DNA of 64,000 nucleotides from Corallium rubrum (GCA_964035015.1 OZ036002.1:11293199-11357198), one strand, 5' to 3'; shown: positions 1 to 12,101, counted from the first letter of the stretch. Made by a program: numbers and translations. Notes: generated by a model not told the origin, from the letters alone.

Positions 1-261
1 TTGACCCGGGATGGTGTAAAGTGTCGGCAATATGATAATTTGTGTCCAATCTCGTACCCAGGCGCTTACGAACGTGTCTTTGGCGCCAATTTTGTTAGTT
101 GTCAAATCAGACTCTTGTGTAAACATGGCAAGTTCGAGCGCTCGAAAAGAAAAGAATTGTCAACTTTCATGAATCATGGCAGTGGTCTAGTGACAAGATA
201 GAATATTCGACAGTCTGTCTCAGAAGGACTACAAAACTGAGACGGACTACAAAACTGAGAC

Positions 262-709
262 GGACTACAAAAATGTCGACTTCAATTCAGATGTCATTGC
301 CTTGTTTTCTCGCTTACGCGAACGATAATAATAACTGTAATTTCTATAGCGCTTACAACTATCAAACATTCTGAAGGGCTTTACAAGATTAGAATACAAA
401 AATTGCTACAGTATATGCATGATAAAACGAGAAACAGTTGTCTCTATAGTAAAAGTAACAAATAAACTTATTATAAATTATATGACATCGTAAAAAAGTG
501 TGTTTTTAAAAGACTTTTAAAATTATTAATGTTTGCACAATTTCTAATGTTCAGTGATAATGAGTTCCATGCTTCAGGTCCAGCATATGCGAACGCCATA
601 TTAGATATGGTACTGAAATGGACTACAAGAATGTCGACTTCAATTCAGATGTCGTCGCCTTGTTTTCTCGTTTACGCGAACGAATAGGCGAGAATACAAG
701 GCAACGACA
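262..709. repeat. Direct repeat with small palindrome
   Basis: About 64 bp starting GGACTACAA and containing TGTCGACTTCAATTCAGATG occurs at 262-325 and again, slightly diverged, at 620-685. The second copy runs into an inverted copy of its own end (about 651-709), giving a short hairpin. Its origin is unknown. Confidence 0.6.
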
Positions 710-894
710 ACAGAAAAAATCGAAATTTTCTTACGACGTTTTTCGACATCACTAGCCATGGTGTTTGCCATGTTGTTTAGTGGATAATAATCGACCACAG
801 GACTGGACACCAGAGCTCTGCATGCTCGGACAAAAAAACATTCCAAACCGGATTGGGGAAAAAAGCAACCAACCCAGGTTCATGCAAACACGAA

Positions 895-2030
895 AAAAGA
901 ATAACCCGGGTTGGCGAGCTAACCCGGGCGGTAATCGGTAAAAATGGCACTGGAAAAAATGGCACCGCGAAGGTTATCTGTTTCACTGGCAAGTTTCAGT
1001 GAATGCTTCTTAACAATAGCTGTTGCAGTGCTTTCGAAACGAAAAGGAGAGAATTAAGACATTAATTCTACCATGTTACTGGGATGACTCATTCGCGTCT
1101 ATTTTTAAAAAGCATTCACGGAAACGGCAAAAGCGCTTCGTTACCGTTTGACCGACAATTGCTTTTTGACCGACAACTTGCGTTGGCGATGGTCGGCATT
1201 TGAATGAGTCATTGCGTATTGTTGAAGAGTATCACGGAAGCGTGTTGACAATGGTTTGCAGTTGAATGGGTATTGTTGATTAAGCCCTCGGGAGTTGCTT
1301 GGACCTTTGTATCCACATATTTGGCATATATGTTTCAAAAATAGGCATAGCATGATGCAAGTTGTTTTTAGAAAAAAGAATTGTGGGATAGACCATAGAC
1401 GTATATAAATATAGCGTAACCTTAGCATGTTATTTGTCTGCCCGTATTCATTGGTATTCGTAACACGTGCAGGGATTACATAAGTGAAATGAAGTTATTG
1501 CAAGCAACAAGGAAGGAATGAAACTTTGCTTCGTTGGTTACATGTACACCAAACAGGTTTCCAAACCAAATCACGTTCGTTGGAGATGTGTAATCAACCA
1601 CAACCACTCTTGATCAACTGCCTGAAAGACGAACATTCATGTGTCTCAGCCCTGGTTCTTCAAGATGAAATAGGAAATGAACGAGAACTAAACGGGTTTA
1701 CCGTGATCTTCAGGAAATCTTTAGGTGCTGCGAGAAACATTCGGCTTAGTGATTTATAAATTTCTATCTAAATACATGCATGAAAACATGGTAATTAGTG
1801 AATTAAAGCATGCAAATTTGCAACAAAAGTAGATATTTATTAGGAATAAAATATTATTAACAATAATCGATTTTTTTAGATCTTGTGTCTATTTCGTATC
1901 TCGAGTTTTCAAAGGATTTTTCAGCGGTGCCATTTTTTCCGTATTGTCAACCTTGTGGTGCCATATTTTCCGATACCATTTTTTTCGCCATTTGACCTGG
2001 GCTGGCTCTCAACCCGGGCTCGTGTAAAGG
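895..2030. mobile_element. Possible degraded TIR element
   Basis: Segments rich in AACCCGGG and 'TGGCAC...AAAAAATGGCACC' at about 895-970 recur in inverted, decayed form at about 1925-2030. The spacing suggests a roughly 1.1 kb non-autonomous DNA transposon. No target duplication was identified, so this is tentative. Confidence 0.3.
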
Positions 2031-2079
2031 CCCCCTAGTAAGTGGCGACCCCATATTCCTATACATTTACACATATTTA

Positions 2080-2338
2080 ATTTCGGGGAGATACCACATT
2101 AGGTCGTGACATCATTTTTCTCTATAATTATTAATTTTTGGAAGATACTCACATTAAGAGGTGTCCCCGTATTTTTTTTATTTACGCATATTTAATCTCG
2201 AGGAGATACCCGCATTAAGTGGTGAACACATTTTTTTCTGTAATTTTTAATTTCGGGGAGCTACTCATTAGATGGTGAACTCATTCTTTTATAATTCTAA
2301 TTTTGGGGAGATACTCGCTCTGTGTCGTGACTCTATTT
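2080..2338. repeat. Degenerate 50-60 bp tandem repeat, about 5 copies
   Basis: The motif 'AATTTCGGGGAGATAC...ATTAAGTGGTGA...' recurs at about 2080, 2140, 2199, 2258 and 2308 with many differences. The last copy (GATACTCGCTCTGTGT) is the empty target into which the 1.7 kb hAT derivative inserted in units U2-U4. Confidence 0.7.
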
Positions 2339-2550
2339 TAGTTCTTTCCGATTTCTTTTAAGAGATATCCACAAGTGTTGTGGTAAAGTTTAAATACAGA
2401 ACTTGACCTTTTTTTACTTGAAACCAGACTACAATTAGTATAGGTAATCATATGATAACGAGTACAATTAGCCGTTAGGCGAGTGCAATTTGGCATAATT
2501 TTCAAATATCACGAGTAGTTAATTGTACGAGAAAAATCATATGATTACTC

Positions 2551-2883
2551 ATTATATGCATGACAAAATTACGACACGTACGCTTGGTACTCACTCACGC
2601 CTTTAAAAACATCTTGTTTCATTACTTGACAAGAAACATGTTCACTCTGGGTGCTCTCTGTACTCATTTCAAAATATTTACATGGAATTTTTAGTTCATA
2701 GTGCACCACAAGTTGTTGGAAATGTGAAAACTTTCCATTGCAGAATTGGCCGCCATTTTGAATTTTATTGTCAACATCGTTCCCAGGGCCTTCTCTACTT
2801 TTATTAATTGTACTGCAGTGCAATTAAAATAATTGTACTCCCCTCAGCCAATCAGAATGTAGTAATTTTGTCATGTATATAAT
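2551..2883. mobile_element. MITE with 22-bp TIRs (unit U1 copy)
   Basis: About 330 bp bounded by inverted repeats starting ATTATATGCATGACAAAATT. It is preceded by a conserved 'GAGTACAATTAGCCGTTAGG' region that may be part of a longer element. The interior holds no recognisable protein. Sister copies lie in U2 and U4 and all descend from one insertion. Confidence 0.6.
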
Positions 2884-2911
2884 AATAAATAATACCATGC
2901 ATCAGGGATAT

Positions 2912-3421
2912 AAATACTTTCCTACGGTACGTAGGACGTAATTCTATTTTAATTTGGTCTATTTCTGTACATAGTTTGTTTTTTATATGTTATTTCTTTG
3001 TATATTACTGCATGTTCGCTCTGTTCGGGGAGCAGGGCTGGTTATCTCGGTCCCGACCCAGATTTCCTGTCAAGTTTTCCCAGATGTGGGTTTTTTATCA
3101 GACAGGTTTTTCCTGGCCTTCCTGATGCCAGCCAATTGTGTAACAGTGCATAGCTAACTTCCTCACCTATATCTTGCAGTATACTTGTATATTTTGTCAT
3201 TGGTTGTTTCTGCATGTATATCGCGCTTGTTTGTTTCTTTTTATTCTTTGTATATAGTTTTCTTGCATGCCACCATTCATGTAATCTATCACACATATTT
3301 CGTAGAATGTCTACGTGTAGTCTAGCAATGTTTTATTAAAGAGTTGTTTGTCTCCAACACTGGACCCTGCAGCAAGATTCTCCACACTCCCAGTTGTCGT
3401 GTGCGTTGTAGAGTAATGAAT
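2912..3421 (+). mobile_element. Solo terminal segment of tyrosine-recombinase element
   Basis: A 510-bp block starting AAATACTTTCC and ending GTAATGAAT matches the A2-B2 end of the recombinase element at 18,588-19,236. U2 (about 16,114) and U4 (about 41,754) show the empty site 'GGGATATTATGATT'. Here the block sits between GGGATAT and TATGATT with no sizeable target duplication. It lacks the recombinase gene and an internal piece including the TATA-like box. The sequence shows both ends directly; calling it a solo remnant is inference. Confidence 0.7.
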
Positions 3422-4020
3422 TATGATTAAATGTCCCGAAAGCCGAGGGAGGGTGTGTGGACGTCACGAAGGCCGCAGGCCTGAAGGACTTTAACACAGC
3501 TTCACGAAACCCAAGGTTTTAGGGGAATTTAATCACTAATATCCCGACATGTCATGGTATTAGTTTGTAATACCATGATTGACGAGGTAATATAATTAGC
3601 ATTGTTTGGAATTCTTTTAGGAACTAGAACGTGTAACACAAATATAGCTGATAGATTTTGTGTGAACAAACTGAACATACTAACGCGACAAATTTACTCA
3701 AGCTTAATGTCCTATATGGGTAGTGAAATTCAATGGTCTTTTGATGTTCGCTCATGCATCTTAATGAGGGAAAAATTAGAAATTTTCTTCCAAACCAGGA
3801 AAACCCCGAAAATTACAGCTTAAATCTCTCTGTAAAAACAAAAGAAACGGAAATAATCATGGTATTAGTATCTATAAACTCCCTCCATTTTAAATTTAGT
3901 TGGTTACTGTAAAAAATAAAACAAATTCCAAAGAATCAAACATCAGAATTTGTTTTACTTTTTACTTTTTGAAATTATCGGGTGGTAATGATAATTACTG
4001 TAACCACTTAACTTTCTAGA
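3422..4020. repeat. R module of the tandem unit (U1)
   Basis: About 600 bp beginning TATGATTAAATGTCCCGAAA. Related copies lie at about 16,115-16,715, 19,237-19,840, 28,785-29,285, 31,813-32,410 and 41,752-42,350, with a partial copy at about 43,640-43,990. Units U2 and U3 each hold two copies, one on either side of the recombinase element. Not recognisably coding. Confidence 0.75.
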
Positions 4021-4416
4021 TTAATCTTATAGTTATTACAGATAGCTTTCTGCGTCAATAACATGGGTTTAATTTCTACACTGTATTAAGCTAAGTAAAA
4101 GACATTGAATTAAATCGAAATTGAGTGAAACGAAATAGCTGATAAAGCCCCATAATAACAGATGCAGATGCAAAGGAATGCAGATGAAGGATAAAACGTG
4201 GATGAAAAATGTAGATTAGAGAATAAAATGTAGATGAATTAAAAAATACGAATGTAGATAAATGCGGATAAAAAATCAACCCAAAATAAAATCATAAACA
4301 TCTTAAACTATCACACTTTTCGGCTGACTTCGTCTGTGGATATACAAAATCATGAAATGTTCCCTTATTGGTACTTACCATACAAAATCATGAAATGTTC
4401 CCTTATTGGTACTTAC

Positions 4417-4548
4417 CATCATCATCATCATCATCATCATATAAATAAGAAACAGAGAAATATGATTTCTCGAATTCTTTAAATTCCTTCTCGAGTACTT
4501 CAAACTCCTTCAATAATACTTCAATCTTCGTCTCACGTTTTCCGCCTT
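4417..4548 (-). CDS. Type C exon of exon-repeat gene (U1)
   Basis: Internal exon read on the minus strand, 132 nt. The acceptor is 'TTTATATGTAG' and the donor G|GTAAGT. It carries 2 nt, 43 codons and 1 nt, so it is phase 1 at both ends. The peptide is strongly charged: GGKRETKIEVLLKEF, then a heptad-like E/K/F stretch consistent with a coiled coil, then seven Asp from a GAT run. Sister exons in U2, U3 and U4 are 120, 120 and 108 nt. All keep the same splice sites and frame, so the indels are multiples of three. I do not recognise the protein. Just left of the donor a 44-bp segment including a second GTAAGT is duplicated. The gene context (exons D, C, B alternating leftwards) supports one repeated gene; expression is unproven. 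Confidence 0.65.
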
Positions 4549-5008
4549 CTACATATAAACAAAATTATTATATATACCGTTGGGCACTGTTGTGATATTG
4601 ATGCATCTGAAAACTCTATAATGATGATGAAGTGTCAACAAATTTAGCTTTTAAAAAACTAATTGACAACGCTATTTATGTAAGAAAATTTTTATCTAAT
4701 AATATCCATAAAAATTTGAAATGTAACACAAAGAAAAGACTAAAATTATTATTTATAAATTGATAATACTACTATAAAAGGCGGGATATAAATAAATAAA
4801 AAAACCGTAAGAAAGAGACAGAAAAGAAGACCAATTTGCGAAGAAGAAGAAATAATTAAAAAGAAAATTAAGAATGGCCGAATGAGGACGCAAATTACTT
4901 TAAGCTGTGTACATATGTTCACCTTTCATATGTTCACAATATATGCAACTATTTACAAGACAATTAGGCAAAAGACCAAACAAGATAACATGATTAACAG
5001 TTGCAAGA

Positions 5009-5182
5009 TAACAGACGTTCGGTGGACGTTCGTCAAGCTCCATTACTCAGAAAATATTTCTGAGACCCCAGACAGCTGGGTTCGAACCTGCATTAGGAGG
5101 TTGCAGATTCGAACCCTGTCTGGGGTCTCAGAAATCTTTTCTGAGTAATTGAGCTTGACGAACGTCCACCGAACGTCTGTTA
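5009..5182. mobile_element. Foldback MITE, near-perfect palindrome (U1)
   Basis: About 174 bp that fold back on themselves. The outer 32 nt of each arm, starting TAACAGACGTTCGGTGG, are identical, and the inner arms match with few mismatches. GGTTCGAACC/GATTCGAACC near the centre resembles a pol III box B on either strand. Unit U4 has a full copy; U2 and U3 share a deletion of most of the left arm. Confidence 0.75.
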
Positions 5183-5603
5183 CATTACACCAAGCTCGCA
5201 AACGTACCACATGCATTACATATATACGTACAACTATCATGTCACATTTACAAGATACTGACGAATAGAATGGGAAATGCTTAGTGTGTACAAGATTGCG
5301 GTGCCCTGACGAGTAACCGTTGAGCGGCTGGCTCTTTAAGGTAGCTTTACATTCTGGGTGTTACTTTTTTTGTGGCAGACACAGAAACGTGGGCTCTGGG
5401 AACGAGAATACCAGCGATGTTTTTGACGACAAGGATTTTGGCGGCTTTTTGACGACACCATGTTTGTGAAGAAAAGCAATGAGCAATCCGCAGGCAGATA
5501 CAATTGTGTGTCCTGACGTGCTAGCGGCTAGCTTGTCAGCAAGCTTTATAATTTTTCTTGTACGTTTCTGCAGAATTGATAGACAGTCACATAAACGACA
5601 TAG

Positions 5604-6993
5604 GCTCTGGCGTTGTCGCATCATCATCATCACCATCATTTATTCGCCAAATAATAATAGGATAGTAGATAAAATTAAAGTGCTATAGAAGATAATTGGC
5701 AAGAGGACCTCATGAAACCATAAGGCTATTATAGAAGAGGTCCCCTCGTATAGATTTGATATTATTTAAATTTTATAATAACGAGTGGTGTATGCAAATA
5801 TAACGAATTCAGGTATTTTCGCCCATTAAGTAGTAAATGAAAAGTTTCTTATGGAAGGAGAATATAGAAGCTGAGTTGGTAACTGAAGATGGTAGAGAAT
5901 TCCAAATTTTTGGACCTAAGTGAAGAATTGTAAATTGTTTAATATTTGTTCGACATGTGTGGGACATGTAATCTGCTGCATATCTAGTATTATAATTATG
6001 TACTTGACTATTAGTTAAAAATAAATCAAGGAAAAACGACGGTAGCAAACGATGGTGATATAAAAACATAAATTTAGCAATATGGAATGAATTTACTTTA
6101 TAGATATCTAGAATTTTTAAGTGGATAAATAAGGGTGCTGAATGGGCTCGGAAATCTGAATTCGTTATGGCACGCACCGCTCGTTTCTGAAGAAGAAGAA
6201 TTCTATGTAAACTAGTGACGTATGTAGATGACCAAACTATGTTACAGTAATTAAGATAAGGATAAATCAGAGTGTAATATAGAGACAATTTTGTCTTAGT
6301 GGATAATTCGAAACGAGATCTATAAATTACTCCAATAGATCTTGATATTTTTTTACACACGTAATTAATATGAGATTTCCATGCAAGGTTCTCATCTATA
6401 TAAATACCCAGGAATTTCACTACTTGCTCTTGTTTAAGACATTGATTGTCATAAACAATAGGCAAATTGATATTGATTAACTTTTGTTTTGGTTTAAAAA
6501 TAATATAACTTGTTTTTTTTATATTAATAGAAAGCTTATTGGATTTCATCCATTTGTCAATATCAATTAATTCTGTGTTTAATACAGAAATTAGCTGTTT
6601 TGGATCTGAGTGAGAATAAAAAATGCTAGTGTCATCTGCAAAAAGCAAAGACTCCGCCATTCTCGTAGCATTAGGTAGATCATTAATATAAAGTAAAAAG
6701 AATAAAGGGCCTAACATAGAGCCCTGAGGTACACCGCAACTTATTATTTGCTTGGAGGAACTGGTCTCCTTAATTTGCACAAATTGTTTACGATTAGAAA
6801 AATAGCTCTTAATCCATTGCAGAGCTACACCACGGATACCATAATGTTCTAGTTTAGCAAACATAATTTCGTGGTTTAAGGTATCAAACGCTTTTGAAAG
6901 GTCCAGAAATACACCGACAGTGATTTCTTTTTGGTCTATGGCTTTTTTTTTTGGTCTATTTCTTTTTGGTCTTTGGGCTCTGGCATTGTCGCA
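5604..6993 (-). mobile_element. 5'-truncated CR1/L2-like LINE with target duplication
   Basis: The inserted DNA is about 5621-6976. It is flanked by 17-bp direct repeats, GCTCTGGCGTTGTCGCA (5604-5620) and GCTCTGGCATTGTCGCA (6977-6993). U2 and U3 carry the uninterrupted site. The 3' end on the minus strand ends in a GATGATGATG-type short repeat, as in CR1/L2-like elements that lack poly(A). The 5' end falls inside the reverse transcriptase domain and carries several copies of a 'GACCAAAAAGAAAT'-type filler. Confidence 0.85.
5809..6975 (-). pseudogene. LINE reverse transcriptase, C-terminal part
   Basis: Non-LTR reverse transcriptase that would copy element RNA into the genome by target-primed reverse transcription. 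The open frame begins inside the RT domain at motif A (VGVFLDLSKAFDTLNH). It then shows GVPQGSMLGPLFFLLYINDL (motif B region), the catalytic LLFADDTSIF (motif C, FADD), KFLGIYIDENLAWKSHI, and the C-terminal landmarks NYNTRYA and GPKIWNSLPSS, which are typical of CR1/L2/Jockey-group LINEs. The endonuclease domain and the N-terminal fingers are missing, so the copy cannot be autonomous. The frame is uninterrupted to the stop, so the insertion looks fairly young, younger than the split of U1 from U2/U3. Reading continues upstream of 6975 into target DNA and is not part of the protein. Confidence 0.85.
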
Positions 6994-7232
6994 TTGAGAA
7001 TGGAAGCGATGTTTTCGACGCAAGGGATCTTGGCGGCTTTTTTATACGATCTCCGTAAAGCGAAGCGTTCGGCAGGTAAAAACAACTGCGCAAAATTGCA
7101 GTGCCCTAACAAGTTAGAGACTAGATCGTAAGGCACCTTTATGCTACGGTGCCCTGACAAACCAGTCGCTGCTCTGACGACTTGTTAGATAGTTTCATAT
7201 TCAGGGTGTTGGACACAATCGTACGCTAGGCC

Positions 7233-7436
7233 GTGGCACCTGTAAGCCACGGACACAGAAGCGTGGGCTCTGGAAACGAGAATGCAAGTGACTTTTTTGA
7301 CGCCAAACAGGGCACCGCTCTTCAGGACTTTGTCCGCTTCAAAAATATTTTTGCCGTGTTGGTTAAAAACATAATTGCAGATGATAAAAAAACGTTTGCC
7401 AAACTCATCCAACTTGGCGCTAATGACATAAGGTAA
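7233..7436 (+). other. Conserved open segment, possible plus-strand exon
   Basis: A 67-codon open frame recurs at 21,851-22,054 and 34,423-34,632 with a few amino-acid changes. It includes ALQDFVRFKNIFAVL and KKTFAKLIQLGANDIR and ends at an AG|GTAAAC donor-like site. An ACACAG acceptor-like site lies near 7261. Related but decayed copies of its 'GGGCTCTGG...AACGAGAAT' start occur upstream at about 5389. The opposite strand is also open, and conservation could simply reflect recent duplication, so coding status is uncertain. Function unknown. Confidence 0.25.
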
Positions 7437-8447
7437 ACACCAACAAAATTAAAATCGTCAAGAGAGATGTTATGTTGAGTTTGACAACAATGAGCAAAAT
7501 TTGGGAGTCAATGAGCGAGGCATTTCTTTCTCATCAAAGGCTATATATACCCATATATTTTCAGGTTTGCATATAAAAATGTCGGCATTTTGGAAGGAAA
7601 TGCAATATGCTTCACAACACTTAACGCGTCATATTTTAACAACAAGCGATCTCAACATGTGAATTCAGTTTTTTACGTGAAAAAGGCTACGCAAACGTCC
7701 TCCTAAGCTGCGAATGCAGCCGCATACTGTGGCTCGGTCCTCCCAAAGAGCAACGTCCGCGACCCAGTGAAAAAAATTCCATACTGATAACGTCTATGTC
7801 AGAATACATGCATCGTGTCTGATTGGCTATTCTGTTAACAATCGAGAGAAATTTAACACACACATTGACAAGAAGTCACGCTCGATGCCTAGAAAAATGT
7901 TCGATTTCAATGGGAATCTAACAATTTATCGCAAATGGAAAGAATAACTATTTGTTTTCTTTAATGACAAAAACTAGGCATTTGCCTTGAAATTTAACAC
8001 AGAAACGGCGTTGGCGTTAATTTTGGTCAGGTCCAAGCCATGCACCAGTGATTTTATTTATTCGCGTATATATGATCACAGAATAATCAACCAATCAGAA
8101 GCGATGCTCGCATTCTGGGAATATTAACATCATCAAGTATGGAATTTTTACAGTTAAGAGACAGACGTTATTTTGGAGAAAGAACGAGCACACAGTACGG
8201 GGCTGCTGCCACAGGCTAACGACATCCAGGCTGAAAACTAAATCCGAAAAGTCGGAGTATAATTTCATTATTTGTGTTCGGATTCCTACAAGCTTGTATT
8301 TCACTCGAAGATGTTGCGCGTAAATAACGTAACATTATTTAATATCTATTAAAATATTCTAATTTGCTTCTTGTCGTTATGGTTCTTCACTTTTAACTTT
8401 TAAGCAAGACTCATATTTATCATGTTAACAATTTCGAAATGCCTTAC

Positions 8448-8504
8448 CCGAAAATCCACGTTTAAGATAATCCACCTTTTCCTCAAGGCTTTTTAAAGTA
8501 AGTC
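8448..8504 (-). CDS. Type D exon of exon-repeat gene (U1)
   Basis: Minus-strand internal exon, 57 nt. The acceptor is 'ATCCATTTTTAG' and the donor G|GTAAGG. It carries 2 nt, 18 codons and 1 nt, so it is phase 1 at both ends like types A, B and C. It encodes LTLKSLEEKVDYLKRGFS, an amphipathic charged segment. U2 and U3 carry the same exon with E-K-V-D changed to E-K-L-V. In U4 the block containing it has been inverted. Unknown protein. Confidence 0.55.
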
Positions 8505-9309
8505 CTAAAAATGGATTGATATTGCATCAAAAGTGAAGTGCTGCGAGTTGCTACCATTTACTATTTAGTAGTAAAATACTTGTTATCGTCCGAAGCATTT
8601 TCAATTAAAGAGCTTAAGCATGCGACGTTTTCCTCAACATGGACGTCACGCGTGTGGAATCGAGCCATTAAAGAGTGATGGCGTCAGCACTCTTGCTTGA
8701 AGTGAAGTGAAGAACAGCAATCTATGCAGTTTTAGGTTGTTGATTTGCAGCAATGACGGCTGTTGCCATCTTTGGTGGCTCAATTTTGTGCGCGTGACGT
8801 GGGTGTTGACAGTAACCTCGCATGCTTAAAATGTTAAGTGAAATCATCTGGCACAATGGTGTGGAATGTCATATAAAAATTAATGAACAAAGAGTCGTTT
8901 TAATACACTGTCTGCCCCTCGAAATGTCGCTTAGCCTTTTGTGGCCTTGATATATACTTCCAACAACAAATAGAGTTGTGTTTGATATAATAGTATAGTA
9001 GAAAAATATACTTCTCTTTAATAAATCAACATATTCCAGCGCCAAACAATGCCAGGCGTAGCGTAGCGCCCAATTTAATGATGCCTGCCGCTGATCGGTA
9101 GACATTGCGTATACCGAAGATCATCGCCCACGAAATCCTAAATCGAGTTTGTGAACGCATATAAACTTGGCCCAGACCTCGTCAAGATTAGTGAGCTGCT
9201 CGCCTCACGGCTCGCAGCAAAAACGACTCATTTATACCGAAATGAAAAGTATAACGTAAAGAACCCAATAAAGACTGCAACCGCAAGGAAATTTTTATGG
9301 TTTTCAACA

Positions 9310-9710
9310 ATTCCAACAGACAACGGAAAAAACACCACAACCAGTAGATGGCGGAGCAGAAAATTTTATAATTTTTATAAATCGCCAATTGTACGTATTT
9401 CCATTACCAAAGCTGGAACTAATCAGCTGTGTAAAGGGATGAGACTGGACAATTTGAGACATCGCGGGTAGAGGCCACTGTATCAATTTCAAATTCTTCA
9501 TCTTAGAACAGCGTTAAGTAATAAAAACTACCTTGGCTACAGTACAACAGACAACGGAAAAAACACCACAGCCAGTAGACGGCAAAGCAGAAAATTTTAT
9601 AATTTTTATAAATCGCCAATTTGTCTTGTCATTGCCAAAGCTTGAACTAATTAGCTACAAACTTAAAGGGATAAGACCGGACAATTAGAGACATCGCGGG
9701 TAGACTGCAT
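9310..9710. repeat. Two-copy tandem duplication of about 235 bp (U1)
   Basis: The segment starting CAACAGACAACGGAAAAAAC occurs twice in a row and ends near 'CATCGCGGGTAGA'. The same doubled state is seen at about 23,370-23,780 in U2, while U4 (about 55,540-55,710) has one copy. No coding signal. Confidence 0.7.
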
Positions 9711-9728
9711 GAGACGCAACGAAGTCCT

Positions 9729-12101
9729 CATGTCCGCTACCCTGGGTGCCAGAGGTTTTTCGACGCTCGTGGGGGATAACGGGGACACACGAGGAAGCCA
9801 GGCGGTAAAGTGGGAGGGGCCAACCCGGAAGGCGAGCACGAAAAACCTCTGGAACACCGAGCCGTGTTTTACTGTTTTGATTTTGAAATTTGAAACCTCC
9901 GTACTCAGGGGCCGTACGGGTAATGATATTTTAACAATCCAGAGTCAACTCTACTTTGTATTTCTGAAACAAGTAATAATGCTATCGTCTCGACAGTCTT
10001 CTATACATTAGACCACTAAAAATGGATCAAATCTAATAAAACTGGTTTGATTTTAGTTCGGGCGACGTAACGCTGCCCGATATTCACTATAGACTTTCAA
10101 ATCCGCCATCTGTTACTTGTCATGCAGACACTCAGACAGTTATAACTTCTAAACTATGCATTATTGAAGGTTATCCGGAAAACGCGGACACGGACACGCG
10201 GACATGGAAAACGCGGACATGGAAAACGCGGACACTTGTATTTTTTCATTGTAAACGCATATCTTGAGTAATACAAGATGTTAATATTCGGGGTCTGTTT
10301 TATACTTTATTTTTTCAAATTCTCGGATGGTATAAACGGCTTTTAGTTTTAGATACCAGCTGCGGCTTTATTTATATCTGCGGTCGTAAATATAGCCTAA
10401 TCCTCTCAGTACGGCTATATTTGCGGCATTTTTTGCTTCGTTTTATATACATTCAATGCAAATCAGTGTATTCAGTGAATAAGATCAATGTTGCCCTATA
10501 GGTCCAACTGATCTAATAAGAAACGATTAAGCGCATTTGACCAGCAGACTCATTACGCCTTGGCATTAGCTGTTGCGGTTACCCAGCCGGTCGTCTTAAT
10601 GTCTGTATTTATGTTTGTAACGTGTATGGAAAAGTTATTAAAATAAAATAAAATAAAATAAATAAATACATAAAATAAACGGCAGGCTGGAAGGTTGGAG
10701 AAAACGTGCTTCAGATTGTTAACGTATTTGCATCCCTCCATCATTATTTCTAATATTTTATCTTTTTTTATATAATGTAATGACTTTAAAACAATTAATC
10801 CTTTGGTAAGGGGGCAATAAAAGAATTGTTACCCACTCACTCACTCTCTTTCATCCCCTCCATTGTACACTCCCTCCCTCTCTCTCTCTCCCCTTCTCCC
10901 TAGTCCCTTCATGCATAAAGTTCTCTCTCTAAAATTACACAAATAAAGCTCAGTCGAACTGAAAAGCTCTCATGAATAAAGTCAAATGTAAACATAGTTT
11001 CCTGGTTTAAATGTTTACCAGCGGGAAAGAGAAAATAAAATAATTTTATCCCTTTCTTGTAAAGTCTGTCAATTCTTCCTTTGATAACATGAATTACATG
11101 TAATCACGTGATCGCGATCCTTTTAAATTAGCAGGTTTGGAATTATAACTCATGACAAAATTATAAAAAAAGATAGTGTTATAATTGACGGTACCGAAAA
11201 AGATGGAGGCGGTATATTCAAGCACAATGCTTTGCGACATCAAATCAGCTCAAATAACATCAAAATATCCTTAAAATATACTGATATAACTAAACATTGT
11301 TTATCATGCTAAGATGGATTAAGTAAGCCTTCATTCCTACCAAAGTTAATCGTTTTAAAACCCTATCTTCCAATAATTCTGCAAGAAACAAAATTTAATG
11401 CACGCAAAGGATTGTGGTTAATATATTTTCAATGACGAAGACGTCTCGTCGCTGATCAAAGAAATCAACGGACACAACACGAGCATTACAGCATTTTTCG
11501 GGAAAGTCGTGTAGCCAATATCATAAAGCTCTTGACACATAGCTGCAACCAGTTGGAAAATTAGAGATTTATCCAAAACCAGTTGGTAACATGGCAAAGA
11601 CATCACGCTGTTGCATGAAATTGAACAGACATTCAGCGCTTGATTCTCACTGAGCTTGGCAAACCTCGGGGAAATGCTTTAAAACATTATGCACACACTC
11701 AGAGAAATCTTTGCGAGAAAGTAAAGTCATTTTACCAAAGATACCTTTGTTTACATGTAAAACGATCAACCAACAGCAGAATTGTTTGAGTTGCGTTAGT
11801 GAATCCTATCAAATTCGAGACTAGAATTGACACGTCCAAATTTTAACATAAGCGTTCGATATTCAATAAAACAGCTCGTTAGATATGTCTTTCTATTTTG
11901 ACCAATCAGAATTTACATCCAAATTTCTGACTAAAAATGTCACCTTAGTATTTTGATTGGTTCGGCGGGATCAGAGGAATCGCGCTCTGGTCAAGAGGTT
12001 CTTCCCGCTCGCCCTTTTACTCCCTCAAATATCCCCTATAATCCCCTGCTAACCCCCCTGCGAGCGTGGAAGAACCTCTGGCACCCAGGGTACATGTCCG
12101 C
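9729..12101. mobile_element. 2.36 kb TIR element with 9-bp target duplication
   Basis: The element spans 9738-12,092. The terminal inverted repeats begin TACCCTGGGTGCCAGAGG, and the target duplication is CATGTCCGC (9729-9737 and 12,093-12,101). The junction after U2 (about 23,795) carries the uninterrupted 'CATGTCCGCTTGTTAGG'. A 9-bp duplication is typical of Mutator-like elements, among others, but no transposase is present. The interior holds only AT-rich DNA, an AAATA run near 10,640, pyrimidine-rich tracts and a GGAAAACGCGGACA repeat near 10,190. It is absent from the other junctions, so the insertion is young. Confidence 0.8.

Larger units (their letters stand above)
1..2040. other. Left flank without recognised gene
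   Basis: I see no convincing exon here. The stretch holds scattered short open frames without recognisable motifs, a diverged direct repeat (about 262-325 and 620-685) and CCCGGGTT-rich segments at about 900-965 and 1930-2030 in opposite orientation. It does not belong to the 12-13 kb tandem unit that starts to its right. Confidence 0.5.

Noticed and set aside
2569..2823. 84-codon minus-strand frame conserved in U1, U2 and U4
   Set aside because: It lies inside a MITE, its conservation follows from duplication, and it has no recognisable domain.
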